This document shows, one piece after another, positions 23,866 through 49,808 of a stretch of DNA of 64,000 nucleotides. The notes under the pieces are model-generated. The model worked only from the letters and a program-made list of their open reading frames with translations, was not told the DNA's origin and did no database searches. This stretch comes from Manduca sexta (Eukaryota > Arthropoda > Insecta > Lepidoptera > Sphingidae). The DNA lies in assembly GCF_014839805.1 (NCBI RefSeq), contig NC_051131.1, positions 8,048,913 to 8,112,912 on the forward strand, given 5' to 3'. Every line of letters begins with the position of its first letter. The stretch's first letter is position 1. The position numbers and the translations under genes are program-made.

Positions 23866-26800
23866 TCTTCAAAATTATAATTTCAATATGTAATTAAGTA
23901 TTTTGGATACAATATTTGGAGGGATTTATTCGTTTATATTATATAGTTTAGATCAATAAAGATTTTGTACTCAATGTACATATAAATAAATGAATTAGAC
24001 GCTCGACTAACCCCAAGCGCCACGCCATAGGCATTAGACACCCATAAGCAGTAACTACGCCCATAGAATTTTGATGATAGTACGTGGCATTGCTTTTGTC
24101 AGGTTTTAATGTAAGGTTATATACAATTTCTTTTTGTTAGATCTTGATAAAGTAATTAATAACTACTGTTTATAATGTATTAAGTACTTATAAACTGTAA
24201 ACGTGGTAAATCATATTATAGACAGTATTAAGTATAATTGAAACACTATTTTTTTAACAACCTGTTCTAGTCGTTGGGTAGAGAGTAACTTAAGTAATTT
24301 ATGTAATGTCAGTGTGTTTTTCGATCACGAATTTCCTTTAAAATATATCATTTATTTTTGTGTAGTTAGAAATGAAATAGGCGAAAATTAAAAACAAAGC
24401 TTGTTGGGCTTTGAAGAAACCAAAGCAACTTATAATTTTTACGAAAAAAAGTGATTCACAGATTAATCTATTGGTCGAAAACAATCTAGTGATGTATTGC
24501 ATTTTTAAACTGGCCTGCTCAACCCACTGGGCAGTCGCCACAGAAACTTGTTCTACATAAAGCCCTATTTTCGGCGATCGTAGACCGTGTGGACTGAATA
24601 TAATATATTGTAATAGTCTTCTTATTGAGTATTGATTGGCTATCGTCTTAAAAAGATAATTATAGCACCATGATATAAGTTGTTGTCTATGGGCTCGGAT
24701 GGCGTATGCTCAAATAACTAGACTGTTATAAATATATTATCTATGTTTGAAATATCTATACACACGAATAATATGACCTAAGATTGAACGCGTATTACCA
24801 TCGCACAGTTAAGAAAACACTAGCAGGAAACGGGCACACGGCTAGAATAATAATTTCTAATTGAAGTGCAACACCAGCGATAGACTACAGAGGTTGGTTT
24901 TCCATATTTCATACATAACATTTTAGTAGAGACGTTAGAAAAATGTGGAGTTTTACAGAAGTATGTTACTTAATAAAATTCTCGTCTTTATATTAAAATA
25001 AATATTAGTTTTTTTTAAAGGCTTGTGATATGCTAAATTAACTATCTATACAGTCATATTCGTCGATGAGGCATATGTATGGGTCGTTAATTATATTTAA
25101 TAATATCAGACAAACTACTGAAGCAATTATGAATTGAACACATAAAACGCAAGATCTGCGAAAGGACTTACTTTATGCGCAATACCTTTGTGCCAAAGTC
25201 CATGAAGGAGGGAAAAGTGAGCAAGGTGTATAAAGACATTTTCCATTCACTCAATGTGTCGCCAATACGCGGAGCATAATAGGGCTTAGTTATTGCGTTC
25301 TCGGTTGGTCCCACCTACTTCCGAAAACCATTTGACATCAAATAGTAAATGTGTTTTAATGCTTCAACTGTTGCCCTTTCATAAATTTAATTAATGTACT
25401 TTATTCTTATTAAACGCTATATGAAACATAATAATGTTATGTCGCTATTTAGATGGGGCAATATAACAATTTTTATATTAGTCTAATGGCTTATTTGCAC
25501 ATTCATAATAAGCGGATGAAACTCAGTTAATAGCTGAAAAAGAAACTTGAGAAAACATTACAATGAGGCGTAAACAGTTAATCTTAATTTGAATATGGCC
25601 AGAAAGCGGTAAAAGAAGAACTAATAGCAACTAGCTGAAGGCAATTTTCATAACCTACAGTCAATGGCTCAGAACTCGCGCACCGGGCAGGTTTATTGTG
25701 TGCTGTACATAATATTAGTGCGTTGCGTGACCATTTGCGTGAGATAACTGCGTGCCAGCAAGAGAAATGTTCACTTACACGTACAAATACATAGTATATC
25801 TTATACATACAGTGACGTATAACATCTCATCCTTATCAATATTCAAATAGATATCTACAATATCTACATCCTTGTGATGGTAATCCGCCATATTTGTTGA
25901 CATATCAACTTCACAATTTAAGGTCGCCTTACTGTCACATGAAACTCTTTAGTTGGTTTAATATCTGTCGTGTGAACGCTACCTCTGGAATTTTGAGTTC
26001 AGTCCCATCGGTTTCTCTATTCCTGTCGCTAAGCAGTATTACACCATCCTTATTACATATGCCAGTTGTCCAACAAGACTTGTGCGTCCGCTCATTTAGC
26101 TTTAAATTAAAAAAAAACATGCTCCGTGAACCGTGGGTATACTAATTGCACTTCTGTCTAGACCCCTTCGGGTAACACGCTAGGGCTATGCAAACTCAGA
26201 ACTGCAAATTTATAATTATTCATGATATATTTAAAATAGCCTCGCGCGAGGGTATTTGTCACTATTTGTCTGTTTTATGCGACAAATGTAAACAATAGGT
26301 CATACAATGATAGGTGTTGCAAGAAGAAACTCAGTATTTATACACTATAGAAGTTATGATTTTTCCTTACATGGAAAAGTAAACCCATGTAGTTTTTGTA
26401 GCTTCGACTGTCCCCAACCTATTCTTTTTTTAATGGTTTCCGTTAATCGTTAAGTGATTATAATATTATTATAGTCTGTCAGCTATATTTAAAATGTAAA
26501 AGATAATTAATTTTAAACGACTGTCCCAGATCCAGAGCACTGTTTTATATTACCGAGCTGCAAATTGTTTCATGTATTTTAGATTTCTAAATCCCTTTGT
26601 ATTTCCAACTATTGTCCAATTTGTCTTATTATTTAGCTCTTGTTCAACTGGTATATATGCAGATTAAAAACGCTTAATTAACGGAATCAGCGGTCCATAA
26701 AATAGGGTGTACCTCGGGTGCAGTTTCAAAGAGATTGGCTCGGCGAACCGAGCAAGCGCCCAGCCTGTGATGCAACGTCAACGTGCTTTCCATCATTTTT

Positions 26801-28799
26801 AAACGCTTCACTAGGTAGCCGCCACTGAACTGTACACGTGAGCATAGTACATTCTGGCTTGATTGAAACCTATTGGTTTATGTGTTTATGTCTACGGGAA
26901 TAATGGTACACATAACTTGTTTTTTCTTCCATTTGACGTCTGACATGTTCATAACGATTATTAAAGTTACTATAGTTTAAAGTGTGTACCCTCGTTTCGT
27001 CATGATTTTGTATCCTTGGTAGTAAATATATAGCTGTGGCTATATATTTTGTAGTCTCCGATTTGAGAGCGAATAAAAAAAACGTATCTAAGAGAAGAGT
27101 AAGAAAAGAATATGCAAGATTTATACATATCAAACTTAACCAAAGTCGATTCTATGGTTTTATTCTATTCAGATTATTATATAGTGATTTACGATTCTGT
27201 TGTTTACAAAAAATACACCACGAATTTAAAAACTCCTCCTTTTTTAAAATCGGATAAAAACCCTCTATTGCCTGTGTCCATCATTCAAGCAGTCCTCGCA
27301 GAAATAAATCAAACATGTTGGGTTTACAAAGAGACGCGTTTTCAAATCCATACACATACAATGGATAAAAATATATAAAAGTATTGAAAATATTATAATA
27401 TAATGTTGAGATATCAAACCAGTTTTTAGTATAGAGGACTATATATTTAATAGAAAGTAAATACAAAAGACAAAACTATAATGATGGTTACGTTCGGTGG
27501 TTTCGAAGTCGAGTCCAATATGGCACCCGACCGTCCTTCCTGTCGTCGGTGTTGCCAGCGCGGAAAGGCCATAAACACCCGCGCGAGGCATAGACAATAA
27601 TTTATATTTATATATATTATTATAATAATTTATATATATTATTAATATTACGAACGAACTTACATGGCCTCGGTACAACCAAAATTTACCAAAAAAATCC
27701 AGGATCATTGTATTAGGCTAAATTTAAAATATGCAAATAATATTTATCGGAGAACAGAATGAAGCTTGGTTGTGGAGCTCTTTGTGCCTCGCCCTGCGCC
27801 AGGGTTGTAGTAACAGTGCGTGTGCCTTTTGGACAATTCAAATTAGAAGCGGTTGTTGTTGGCCCTGAAGGGAAATATGTTTCATAAGTTTCATTACTGT
27901 AGCATTTAAGAAGGGATGCCGTGCAGCGTTTATATAAATTTTCGCCTCATCTATGGTGGCAGTAACGTTGCGAAGTTCTATGCTTGAAGATTGAACTTTA
28001 AGTGAGAGTATATTTACCAGTTTTGCTATCTTAAAAATAACTTGTTGTTATAATATTGTAGACATAATATAATATTATAAATTGTAAATGGATTAGTACT
28101 CTGATAACGCATTTTGGGCATTCCGTAATGAGTTCGATTTTGTTTACTTATAACATGAGTCATTTCTTCCTGCCTTTATTTTAGTAAAATGTACTACTTA
28201 TCTTTTAAGCCTGTTTTACACAAACGATTTGCTTTAGTTTTTGCTGCCGGCCATCTGCCTAACATCAATTCCCTCTCGGATATCCAAGATAAAATTAACA
28301 CTTCTATATCAATATGGAAATTACTAGATCAAATACCTTCGCCATATTAAACCTTAGCGTGTTCACTCTGCGTTTTATAATGTTACCGAACCACTAAACA
28401 CAGTCCCGCATTTTACAATTCACATGACATAAAAGATAAAATAACTGGATCGTGCTATGTCGTGTGTACAAAGCTTGAAATGTATGGAATTTTCTAATTT
28501 CATTGTTGTCGCGTCTGCTTTATTCTTTTGCTCATAAAATGTCGATGAAATGTAATCAAATATTTATTGATTCAATTAAATCGCTGAAAGGGGAGAGATA
28601 TTGGACGGGTGAAGCGACAAAATTATTAATGATAAACCCAGAGACCATTTTCGCATGTCAGCTTGTTACAATTATATTTAAAGCGTTACGCGTGGGTACA
28701 CGGGCATCAGAGGAATACTTTATGGGGATTCCAACTCATTTGAGCACTTCAAACAATATGAAATATTTATAATGAGTCAGATCTGATGTTGGTACAAGT

Positions 28800-28940
28800 A
28801 AATCGTACACCCATCTGCGACGTGCAGATAGCAAAAATGGAGCGGGGCGTTCACGCGGATATTGGCTTATGGCTGACAAGTTGCGGCGTGTAGTGAGACT
28901 GTGAGAGGATCGTTCGCGGCGCGTCACCAGCCCGGAATAC
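28800..28940. promoter_or_regulatory. CpG-richer patch, possible 5' exon or promoter
   Basis: GC-rich relative to its flanks ('tcgttcgcggcgcgtcaccagcccgg'). It contains an ATG in good context (AAAAATGG near 28,836) opening an 18-codon frame. No splice donor with family-like protein was recognised. It may be an untranslated first exon or a regulatory block. Confidence 0.2.
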
Positions 28941-31900
28941 GGCTATTTTGACTTTTTACGATCAAGTACTGAATGTCGACGCTATTGTGAAGCTCGCACA
29001 TTGAACCAGCCGCAGTTCCTTTGTGTTCATATATAGTTAATATTTGTTAGCAAAATATACGCATGTGGCGAAAACGTTTACAGTCACGCTCACTATTTCA
29101 AGTTTCTTGTGAGATTCGCACATATTTATTAAATATTTTATAATTGTACCGGGAAACATCCTATTAATTTTAACTAAAAAAATTAGATCATTTTGTGTAA
29201 TTAATAAATTAATCCTGTTTTCAATGGAGAGAGGTTGCTTCAGTAAAAATTTACACTTATTTTAATGAAATTGAAATTATTTGAAAGGACTATTTTCATA
29301 TTCGTTATTGGTTGGGATGATCCATATGCATAATGTTAAAGCAAACGGGGATACCCAAACGGAAAGACAGGCTACGCGCTTCGCTAAGCACTGTAAATAT
29401 TCTTCCGGTTAAATTTTACCGCTGCAAGTTGTTAAATTTTTAATACCAAACGATATTCAGAATAAGACATCTCGCGAAAACCAACACGCTCATCATGCTA
29501 ATCTTTGTAGACACAGTGAAACTAAGACAAGTTAAAATAATTATTATTCCCTTTGTTTTAACACAGCCCTAAATAATATCAACCGTGAAGGTTCAATGTT
29601 TCTTCGATTGTACTTCAAACTATAATAAATACCTATAAGATGTTGATAAACAAGATTAATTCTCATTTACAGCATATAATATGTGTAAACTATAGAGCAA
29701 GCTCTCCATTAATGCCATCAGCAAATTAAATTACGCGTGTTGCGTCCCGCTTCCGTGCCTGCTCTACTTTTACGTTCAAAAAGCTTGTAAAAAATAATAA
29801 ATACGTATTAGTCTAACTTTATAACTTTCCAATGAGAACAAAATCAGTTAATTCTTATTGTATTACGTACTTAACGAACAATGGTGTTTAAATGTCCGTT
29901 TCGTATGACAATAACATTAGAATGACCATCTTGATAACTCACGGAGCTGCGGGTTACCAGTTACCACCCAGCTTAGAGGATAATTCGAGCAATTAATGCA
30001 GGAATAGGAGCGAAATGGTATCTTAACGGGCTTATGTTTGTGTTTACAAGAGTCAGCATCTGTTCAGCGGAGTAAGCGAGGGTACAGCAGGGGTGAATGG
30101 CGTAAGGCCGCGCATGACCGGCGTTAAAATGTGCCAGGAGGGTGAGGAGTGAGGACTCGCTTATATACCCACTTCGCAGAAACCCCATGCTATTAATCTC
30201 CGTTTTGTGAATAACGATCGGTCTAACATTAAACTTGTTATTTGACTTGGTATTTTTCATTATTTTAAAATCAAACACAATGACAGGATTGACGTAGGCA
30301 CACGGAGCATAAAAATGTCCTGACAAGTGCGAGTAATAATGTAAATACTGGTGGAGTGCTTCCCCTCGGATTCTTCGCTTGGAGGCCGCTCGCAATATTA
30401 CTTATATTATATTTAATCAAACGGTGCACAATGTTTCATTTACTGAAGATTTAATGTGAACCTTAATATTTAATATTTTAAAACGTTATTTATGTTGATT
30501 GCATCATCATCTATGTTTGTAAATAAAACTCGAAATACATGCTTTATGAATGTTGTGTATTTTGTAAGTTGTAAATGTGTGTTATAAATGCGTCGGAGTT
30601 ATGCAAAACGAAGCTAAACAATGATACTGCTATTTACACTTGACACTCAAGTTGATCGGTCCCTAGGCGAGCGTGCCTTCGCTACTCTGTGCCAGAGGTT
30701 TGGTCGCGCTCAATTACGTTTAATCGGTCTTGATATAATTATCTCATTGTCAACTGTGCTACTCACTCATCTTTCAATGGCGTTTCAGACTTCAAACGAA
30801 GCAATTTTATCCTTATACTTTTAATATTAATTGTGTCCCTAAAGCATTATTGTTTTTTAAGAAGTTTTATACCAATTCCATTCAATTTACCTAACCCAAA
30901 TATGTATTTGTCTAAATATATATAATCAATATCGTATATTCGTGATCTCCACAAGGTTTTTAGGTTTGACCGGGATTTTATACAGTCAACTTTTAGATTT
31001 TGACTTTATAAAATATACTGATTTCCAGGCATTGTATACTCTCACACGATTAAAAGTCAAGGCTCCCACCATTTGAGCACGTTTGGTTATGTGTGATACG
31101 TTCTTCCATGGTATGCTAGCGTATAAATACCACGTTGTTTCAGTATTTCCAAGAAGGGGTGACGCCAAGCAGGCGCACGTTAAAAATCTAATAACTTTCT
31201 ATGTTATTCATAATATATATAAGTTCTACCTTATTACAACATAATTCGTTGAAAGAAACTCACATACGAAAAATTATTCAACGAAATGGTAAAGCAGTAT
31301 GGGTAATGGTATATTCGTATAGGTCGAGGGAATTTGAAAACTGTCCAACATAATACAAGAGTACTTTAAAAGTGAAGTAAGATGGCATTTAAAGACTTAA
31401 CTACGCAAGATTCAATGACGCTGAAAGATCTAACATCTCTTCAAACATCACATTTAATGTTTCACTCGTACAAAATATTGTTTGCCTTCGTGGTATCCGT
31501 CGCGACCTCCGAGAAACTAATAAGTTCTCCCTTTACCTTTATATTAATAGAAAACAGTTTTTAGAATATCTACTCATGTTTATTTTTATAGATAGATGTT
31601 CGAGATTTGATTATAATAGATTTGTTTGTTTCGTCTTGTTCACATTATCTTATGGGTTAACAATAATTTGAAAACCGTATTCACTTTCCATTAATTAATT
31701 TCATTTATTTTTTGTTTGCGTTATGCTAGATCCAACCGATTTTAGAAAAATGTTTGATTATTGGCACATAAAACGTGTTTGCTTTTTTTTTGTATTTCAC
31801 GGAATTATCTACCTGCTGGTTACCTATTTGTGTTAAAAAAACCTTTCTAGATGATCGTCCGTTCGGTTAAATATAGTAAGGATAAATCATATAAACAACG

Positions 31901-33219
31901 TGAATTCGTTTACAAACACCATTACAGCTTTAGTTCAGAAACAAACGAGACTAAGCAGTGAGGCGGTGGTGTGAGACGAATTACAGACGCGCTCTATAAA
32001 AAGTCAGTTTGTTTACGGGATCGCCGGATACGCCTGGAAGATGGCGCACCACATGTGTAATGGTTATTGTAATATTTTCCAATTATTAACCGCAGATTAC
32101 GAATTTATGTAAAGCTGTTATTTTATGTGCCACTATAACGCATTAAAATTAGATACATCGGGGCATATCGCTAGCTGCCCACCATCTTGATCGTCCCTTC
32201 GCATTAAACTGTAGGCCAGGATCGTTCTGTAAATTTAAATATGTTATAGACGGTGTTTTTGTGAGCGGAATATTTATCTGTTTCGTTAGTTGAATATTGT
32301 TAACACGTAGCTTCTTGCGCTGTTGGAGGATGAGTCATAGCTATTGTGTCGTGGTGTTACCATAAATAGCCGCGAGATCTGGAGGGCGCTAAGAATCACG
32401 ACACATGTACTACGAAATCATCGCCCGCGCGGACTGGACAATTAGAACTCAAAAGCGAAGTGCCCTCAGGAGGAACTAGAATTCCTACTCGAGTTGCGTG
32501 TACCGCCGCGGGTTTTCTATTTTGTGTAACAACTACACTTTGTACAAAGTACAATGAAGACTCACACGCAATGTTTAAACATCTTTGGTATTGAAGATTT
32601 CTCCGTAAAAATATATTATCTCGGTGCTGAGATTTATGTTGTTACAAGTACTACGTGGAAGAGGGACTTTATTTTCTCGGCATTATCGTATTCCCGGGAC
32701 TCAATAGAATGTAAGTCCGGATTCCAGGAACGTTGAAACGCTTTACTGATATGTATAGTGTTTATTTTATTTTTAAGTTATTGAGGGTTAAATATAAAGT
32801 TGCTATAAATGTGATAAATAAAATCTTGTACTGTTTTTTTTTTTTTTAATTTTTACCAGACGTAGGTATTTAAAAATACCTAAATATTTATTGAAGTAAA
32901 TTATGTCCCACGCTGTAGGTTTATTCAATTATCTGCTTTGTTTATTTTCTATGAATCCGTTTCTGTACATGAACGCGAAAACCGCCTAAAGTGGACACAT
33001 CTGGGTTTTAATAATGTTTTGCTGGATTATTATCGCGGCTATATAGACGATATTGCTTTCTTAGTGTGTAATACACCCGCGAGCTTTAATATCCAGAAAG
33101 ATGGTTTGGAACTTCTAACTATATTAATTAAAGAGAAGAAATTATGGGCCATTATTCCTCTCATGTTTAATTAATCGTAAAGTCAACATTTATGAGGCTT
33201 GATCAGCTTCATTAAAAAC

Positions 33220-33520
33220 TAGGTGTTGCTAGCGACTCCGCCCACGTGTAAAGTGTTTCTGGCTACAAAAGTCCTTAAACACTGTAGCGATATATAGCGC
33301 CACCTATTGAGCTATTCACCTATTGGTGCTGATGCCACGACGTCAGCGGCATCTATTTAGGTATCTGTTTAAATAATCCCCTTATTTCAGATGGAAGCAA
33401 ATTACCCAGTTAATCCAGGACATGGCCTGTGTGCCAAATTTCATCCAAATCTGTTCAGCTGTCTTTGCGTTTACTTCTAAAAAACACACAATTCACAAAC
33501 TTTCGTATTTAAAATATTAG
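33220..33520 (+). repeat. Dispersed repeat remnant (3'-tail family)
   Basis: Begins near 'gctagcgactccgcccacgt' and continues to 'gtgccaaatttcatccaaatctgttcag' and 'cacaattcacaaactttcgtatttaaaatattag'. It shares these blocks with 21,640-21,850 and 35,860-36,000. No protein is encoded. Confidence 0.55.
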
Positions 33521-35564
33521 AACAATAAAATAAATAAAAACAGAATATTTATTATTTACCACATCTTATATTTATGCTTTTACTCTTAATTATGTACTTC
33601 TAACGACTATTCGCCGGATTTCCGTTCTCCAAATCATCGTCCCATCTGGGCCCTTGTGGCTGTCTCCAGAATACCTACACAAGATGTTAAAGACAGTTTC
33701 AAAAATAAATTATTACAATGAATCGATTGTCACTCTGCGATGTGAATATTCTAATGCCCGATCCAGGACTTCTTGCATGAATATCAGTTTTTACCAGCGA
33801 GGATTAACTTTTTTAAACTAGTCGTTGCCCACATAGTATTGCCGCATCAGTTCTTTTCAAGTATAAATTATAAATGAGAGTGTTGCGAAATTAGTCTCAT
33901 GTTTATAGCATGTAAATGTAAATAATTAACAACGACTACATTATAATTCAAACAATCCGACGCTTACAATCACCCCTCCTTGCATATACTTTGTGGACCA
34001 CCATTGTGACTAAATTTCGGCATTTAATGGTACGTCAGCGGGTTCCGAGAAGCTTTTTATTCGTCTAACTCCTGTTTTGTTGTTTACGCCCGATTTGTAC
34101 TTCAGTTTTATGAAGCCGCTATCCACAGTTGTTGCTTGCTGTAATGTCTAAGAACAGTTCTATATTCTATATACAAATGATTTCCTACTGTATTACCGCA
34201 GTGATGGCTATCGCTCCCTCATTGGTTGAGAACGCGGTTTTAGTATTGTGTTGTGGTTTGTGCCTCGCGTGCTGTTAGCTCTAATAATTCAACACTGCGA
34301 ATAAAAATATAGTGAAATGTTTTACGTAGAAATCACAAAGAGATAAGCAATGAGTCTGTAATGCAAAGGTAACGCAAACAGCGCAACCCCAGGGAGCCTC
34401 GCCGTCCTTTGGACCCCTCTTAACAAAGTCTTCAATGAAACCCCTCCACCCTCTGCCTATTATTGATATATTTTATCCGTAAAGATAGATACCACTGTCG
34501 TCTCACCGGCGCGATAGGTCGCAAAAATATATTTCGCCATTTTTCCTTTCTTTAGCAAAGCCATTCAAATCAATACAATATGGCAAATTGCTGTATGATT
34601 TAGATATTACGTGTCCGGATAGTATACTTACATCAAAATAAGCTACAAATGATTGCTGAAGAATAATATGGATATCACAGTAAAAAAGATAAGTGCGACA
34701 TCGAATAGCCTTGTTTCATCTGACGGAAGATTATAAAAATAGCTTCTCCAGTTTCCACGAACACTTTCCGATAGGGTAAAGTAGTATAGCAACCAAATTG
34801 TTTGTATATTAACACTTTTGATTAATAATTGCAGCAATGTATCTATTATCTTTATCACACCTAATTAACGCCATTATCGAAGGAAAATAAAAACAAAGCA
34901 TCCGTAACCAATTCTGTACCTACTAAATTTGCAATTCTTACGGTTTCCGCCGGTAGATGGAAGGGATGATGTAGGTTCTGCGCACACCTACGTCATCTAA
35001 ATAGTATCCCTTATTACAAAGTTACGTCAAATATGGATTATTTATTTAAATTACTAAAAAGTGTTCGGTATAAATTCTAATACTGTTTGGACATATTACC
35101 GATTTTTATTATGTTAAGTAATTCATATTTTTTTTTTATGTATTTGTTTTCTTTTTTATCAAAAGACTATCAAATGAGTCAGTATATTTGGAATCGTAGT
35201 AGATCACCGCCGTCCATGCATATATCCAAAGCTAAAGAATGATCAAAATACATTAATAGGTGCAACCTGTGGGCAGTTTTGTCGTAAGAAAGTAGAAACG
35301 GTTAAGGCGAGGAATGGGGATGTAAGCCTTCTGTAATCTCAGTAAAAACATAAAACAAAAGTTTCGGTACTGTGAGTCTTGTAACTAGTACCTACCACCT
35401 TGCCGGTTAATTTATGTTACACCATAGTTTCTCAAAACTATTTCGTCTAGTGCCCACATAGAAAATCAGTTAGTGGCCCCCTCCAAATTATTTTATTCTA
35501 AACCAACCCAGTCATAAGAGTAATATCCTATTTCTGAGTCAAAACTTACCTTAATAATATTATA
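33521..35564. other. Non-coding stretch
   Basis: Nothing coding was recognised. Around 35,440-35,510 the phrase 'gtgcccacatagaaaatcagttagtggccccctcc' looks like another transposon remnant, unclassified. Confidence 0.4.
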
Positions 35565-36000
35565 AATACTAAAGTATGTGAGTTTGTTTAAATAAACAAA
35601 CTCACATACTTTAGTATTGTTGTTACGTTTTCACGGCTAAACTATAGAACGTATTCAAGTGAAATTTGGAACTGTAGGACGGACTCCCATGGAAGCGTGC
35701 AGCGCCCACAGAAGGGCGTTAGCGCTCACTTTGAATAAAACTGTTAGACAAATCTAACTGCAGCGTGGCTCTACCAAATATAAATTTTCCGAGATATTTT
35801 TTTTATGTCCTATTTGATACATATCGTTATATTATGACCAAATAACACAAATCCATTATAAATTGTAGCCTATGTGTTATTCTGATATATAACCAACATT
35901 ACTGTAAAGTTTCTTCTAAATCCGTTCAGTAGTTTTTTCGTGAAAGAGGAACAAACATACATACATCCATCTTCACAAACTTTAGCATTTATAACAGTGG
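35565..36000 (+). repeat. Repeat element with a perfect 26-bp hairpin at its start
   Basis: The arms at 35565-35590 and 35593-35618 are perfect inverted copies (AATACTAAAGTATGTGAG.. and its complement) around a 2-base loop. The following sequence ends in 'aaatccgttcagtagttttttcgtgaaagagg' and 'cttcacaaactttagcatttataa' (about 35,918-35,995), the tail also seen at 21.8 and 33.4 kb. The hairpin unit resembles the start of the same lepidopteran repeat in inverted duplicate. Confidence 0.6.
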
Positions 36001-38396
36001 CATAATAGGTATAAACATCAATTGCGATGTATGAACACGAATGCGGGCTGAGGACGACGCGAGCGATGGCGCGGTGGACTAAGCAATTGTAACCAATAAC
36101 CACTTCCTAATTTTCTCGTTTCCGTTATTACAGTACGTCTGTTGTAGTTGTGTGTTGCGTAACGCGTTATTTAAACTGTATCGCACTGAATATAACATTT
36201 ATATGGACAATCAACAATGTTATTAGACATTATAGTACTCTTGGATAATATGTGAGCAAATTCATCATGTCAATATAAGATCGTGATGTTTTTTGTATTT
36301 GCTAATCAATCACGCTTTAAATATTCGACGGAATTTAGATTAGACTTGATGAATACTGAATAGAGTCTATTGACCATAGGCTAGATGTTACATGTTCTTT
36401 ACCTCGTGAAGTTCAAGATTAATAACAATTTCATTAAAACTACATCGTTTAAGCATAGTCATCAAAAAATATGAAATACTTGACAAATTACAAGTTTAGA
36501 AAGAAAATCATGTGCACAAGTCGACTATGGAGCCTAAAACCTAAATTATATTGTCATTTGGTATACATTTATTAAACGGTACCTAATATAGGACGTAATA
36601 ATTATTTCGAAAGATAATCCTTAGCAATATAATTGAATTCTGTTAACACAATCATTTGTACTATGTACAGTCAGCCACAAATATAGCTGAATAAATTCGA
36701 AACATTAAAACTCTTTTATTAACTTCAATTTAAACATACTTTCTTCTTTATCTAAAATTAAGTAAAACCTCTAAAGTTTGTTTTAGTGAAGAAAAAACAA
36801 TTGGTGGTAACGGCATAAATGTTTAAAGGTGATTTAAAATTTTGTTTAGCTACTTTTGTGTCTGACTGTACATGTAATACCTGCAGATGCTCTGTTGTTA
36901 GTAGTTTTCTCTACAGCATGAACTAGTCGGCTCAACCGTAGCTGTACTACTATCCCACAGAAAAAACAACGTGCAATGCACCTAATCATTGTTGCCGCGT
37001 TGCGTTTCGAATGACCATTGAAATTGCCAGAGACCCAAGAAAGAAATCCTCGTTCCTCGCAATACATGCTATCAAATGATCCACGGTTTCTCTGTCAGAA
37101 TGTTTTCGATTGGTTGTAATCACTTGTTGGATAAATTATGCATACTTATTAATATACTATTTTTGCATAGAGGTATTAGGAACAACCAACTTCCATGACT
37201 TTTATAGGCAACTATATATCCAGATAATATATTTATTCCATCTGAACTACCCATTAGCTGCCGTTTTATAAACTGCGCACGTGTAACTGTGTAAAATTAA
37301 TTTATTTTCCGTTAACCTGCGCCTTTACCCAGCCGCACTGTTAGATGAGCCGAATATATAATATACTTACCATATATTTTTGTTGGTATGTATTAAGAAC
37401 ACGAGGGTAGCAAAGAACGGATTTTTTGCTCTGTTGATCGGAAATTAGGGCCCCCATTCAAATGTTAATAATTTCTCTTTGTGATTCTTAAATTTACCCA
37501 TTGATTTACCATATGAATAACTAAAACGTACAATCTGATGGTATTTATTGCATTTTTTTGCAATGCAATTGTCATTTACTATTTAATCTACCGGAGTTCC
37601 AAAGCAACAGCTCGTATCTAAAGCGTATTTTACCCTAATTATTACTGCGTTCAACTCAATGTTGTCCACAAAGTTAAACGAACCAGTTGATTAGATGCGC
37701 AGGCAGGTAATGCATTAATAAACAAGCTTTTACAAAAACATCAACCATGTACATATATAATTTTAGAAGGGATGGGAACTGCCTATTTTATTTAACGTCC
37801 AAGGCTATTTCAGTTTTTAAGCGGCAGCGAGCCGGGGTCGGGATGGTCCGTGTTAGATTTCGTTCGCAATTTAATTTTGGGCCGACAAGCGTTTCGGACG
37901 TAAAATAAAATAAGGGCGAGTGCGTAGTGGTGGGCAACGGGCCCGACCTCTTTGTATAAACGGAATTGAAATTCACGTTTTGCATTCCGTCTTTGTGGAA
38001 TATCACACTAAATTCTTGTATCTGCCATAGTATTAGAATCTATTTAATAATATGCGCTCAGTTCTTAAACCTTTTCTCTTTATGTTTAAACTGGTTGTGG
38101 TATTCCACTCATGAAATACTCGCGATGCTTTGGTGACCGTAGCGTTGCTAGTCGTGTTTTGGCACGAGTTGTTCGCGTCAATATTTCGATTCGCAGCCCA
38201 GAAACGTCAACTATAAGCGGGTTTATTTATTACGACGGAATTAGTACATAAACTACGTAGACCGCGTCCCTGAGACAAAATAACTTCGAATTCTTGATAG
38301 TTAAGGTTACACGGTTGACACAGTTAGTTTATTTTGATGATTGGTTTTGCTTTATGGTAAAATATTTAGTAAAATTATTTGAATGGTCGGTTTCAG
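36001..38396. other. Non-coding DNA upstream of the first recognised Rbfox1 exon
   Basis: No exon was recognised. The final bases (38,361-38,396) run into a usable 3' splice site, GGTTTCAG at 38389-38396. Part of this interval is therefore probably intron. A CpG-richer stretch at about 37,800-37,960 carries chance frames on the minus strand. Confidence 0.4.
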
Positions 38397-49231
<10,835 letters not shown>

Positions 49232-49782
49232 GCCAGTGGAACAAAATATCGATTTAACTCGAATAAAAACAATCTTCGTCACCGTTACATGACAATGAAC
49301 TCTCTTTATAATCGTACAAAAATGTTTAATATAAGGAGACTGTGCTAGCCGACTATTAAGTAGCTTGGATGGCGTTTATATAAATAAGAATTCAAAAAGG
49401 GTTGGCAATGAGAGTGGTGAAGTTATTCGCATTACAGAGACCGCGTAATGTGGACGCACTTCTGGAGCAAAGCCAACTTGGGACTTATGAAATACCAAAG
49501 TCACTAAAATTTCTAACAGAAATAGCTTATTTAGTTAAAGTATGTTGTAAATTATTTGTATACCTGATGCTATACAAGTGCGAGCAGCTAAACCGTGTTA
49601 TATCGTTTCGCATTGTACATTGTAAGAATCATTCGTAGCGAGTAGTTATTGATTAGAAACGCCGTGACGGCGCCGTGACCGCGCCCGGCGAGTGCGAGCA
49701 GTGCGCCGCGCAGCGCGACACCACAGCGACAATAGAGGAAGGGGTTCTAAACTATTTAGTGAGCTTTGCACTTGCATATCAT

Positions 49783-49808
49783 AATAAAATTAAATTGTAA
49801 ATAATAAA
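49783..49808 (+). terminator. Tandem proximal poly(A) signals (AATAAA x2)
   Basis: AATAAA at 49783-49788 and again at 49803-49808, about 550 nt after the stop codon. They would give a short 3' UTR isoform. Confidence 0.45.

Larger units (their letters stand above)
21851..33219. other. Long non-coding stretch with two CpG-dense patches
   Basis: No exon could be supported. The longest frame is 140 codons on the minus strand (29973-30395), without recognisable motifs. AT-rich simple sequence occurs near 27,600-27,655, and an imperfect 17-bp hairpin at 23,387-23,427. Two CpG-dense patches are listed separately. Confidence 0.4.

Noticed and set aside
29973..30395. 140-codon minus-strand open frame, the longest outside the two genes
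   Set aside because: No recognisable domain, signal or splice context. Composition is mixed and looks random, so it is not reported as a gene.
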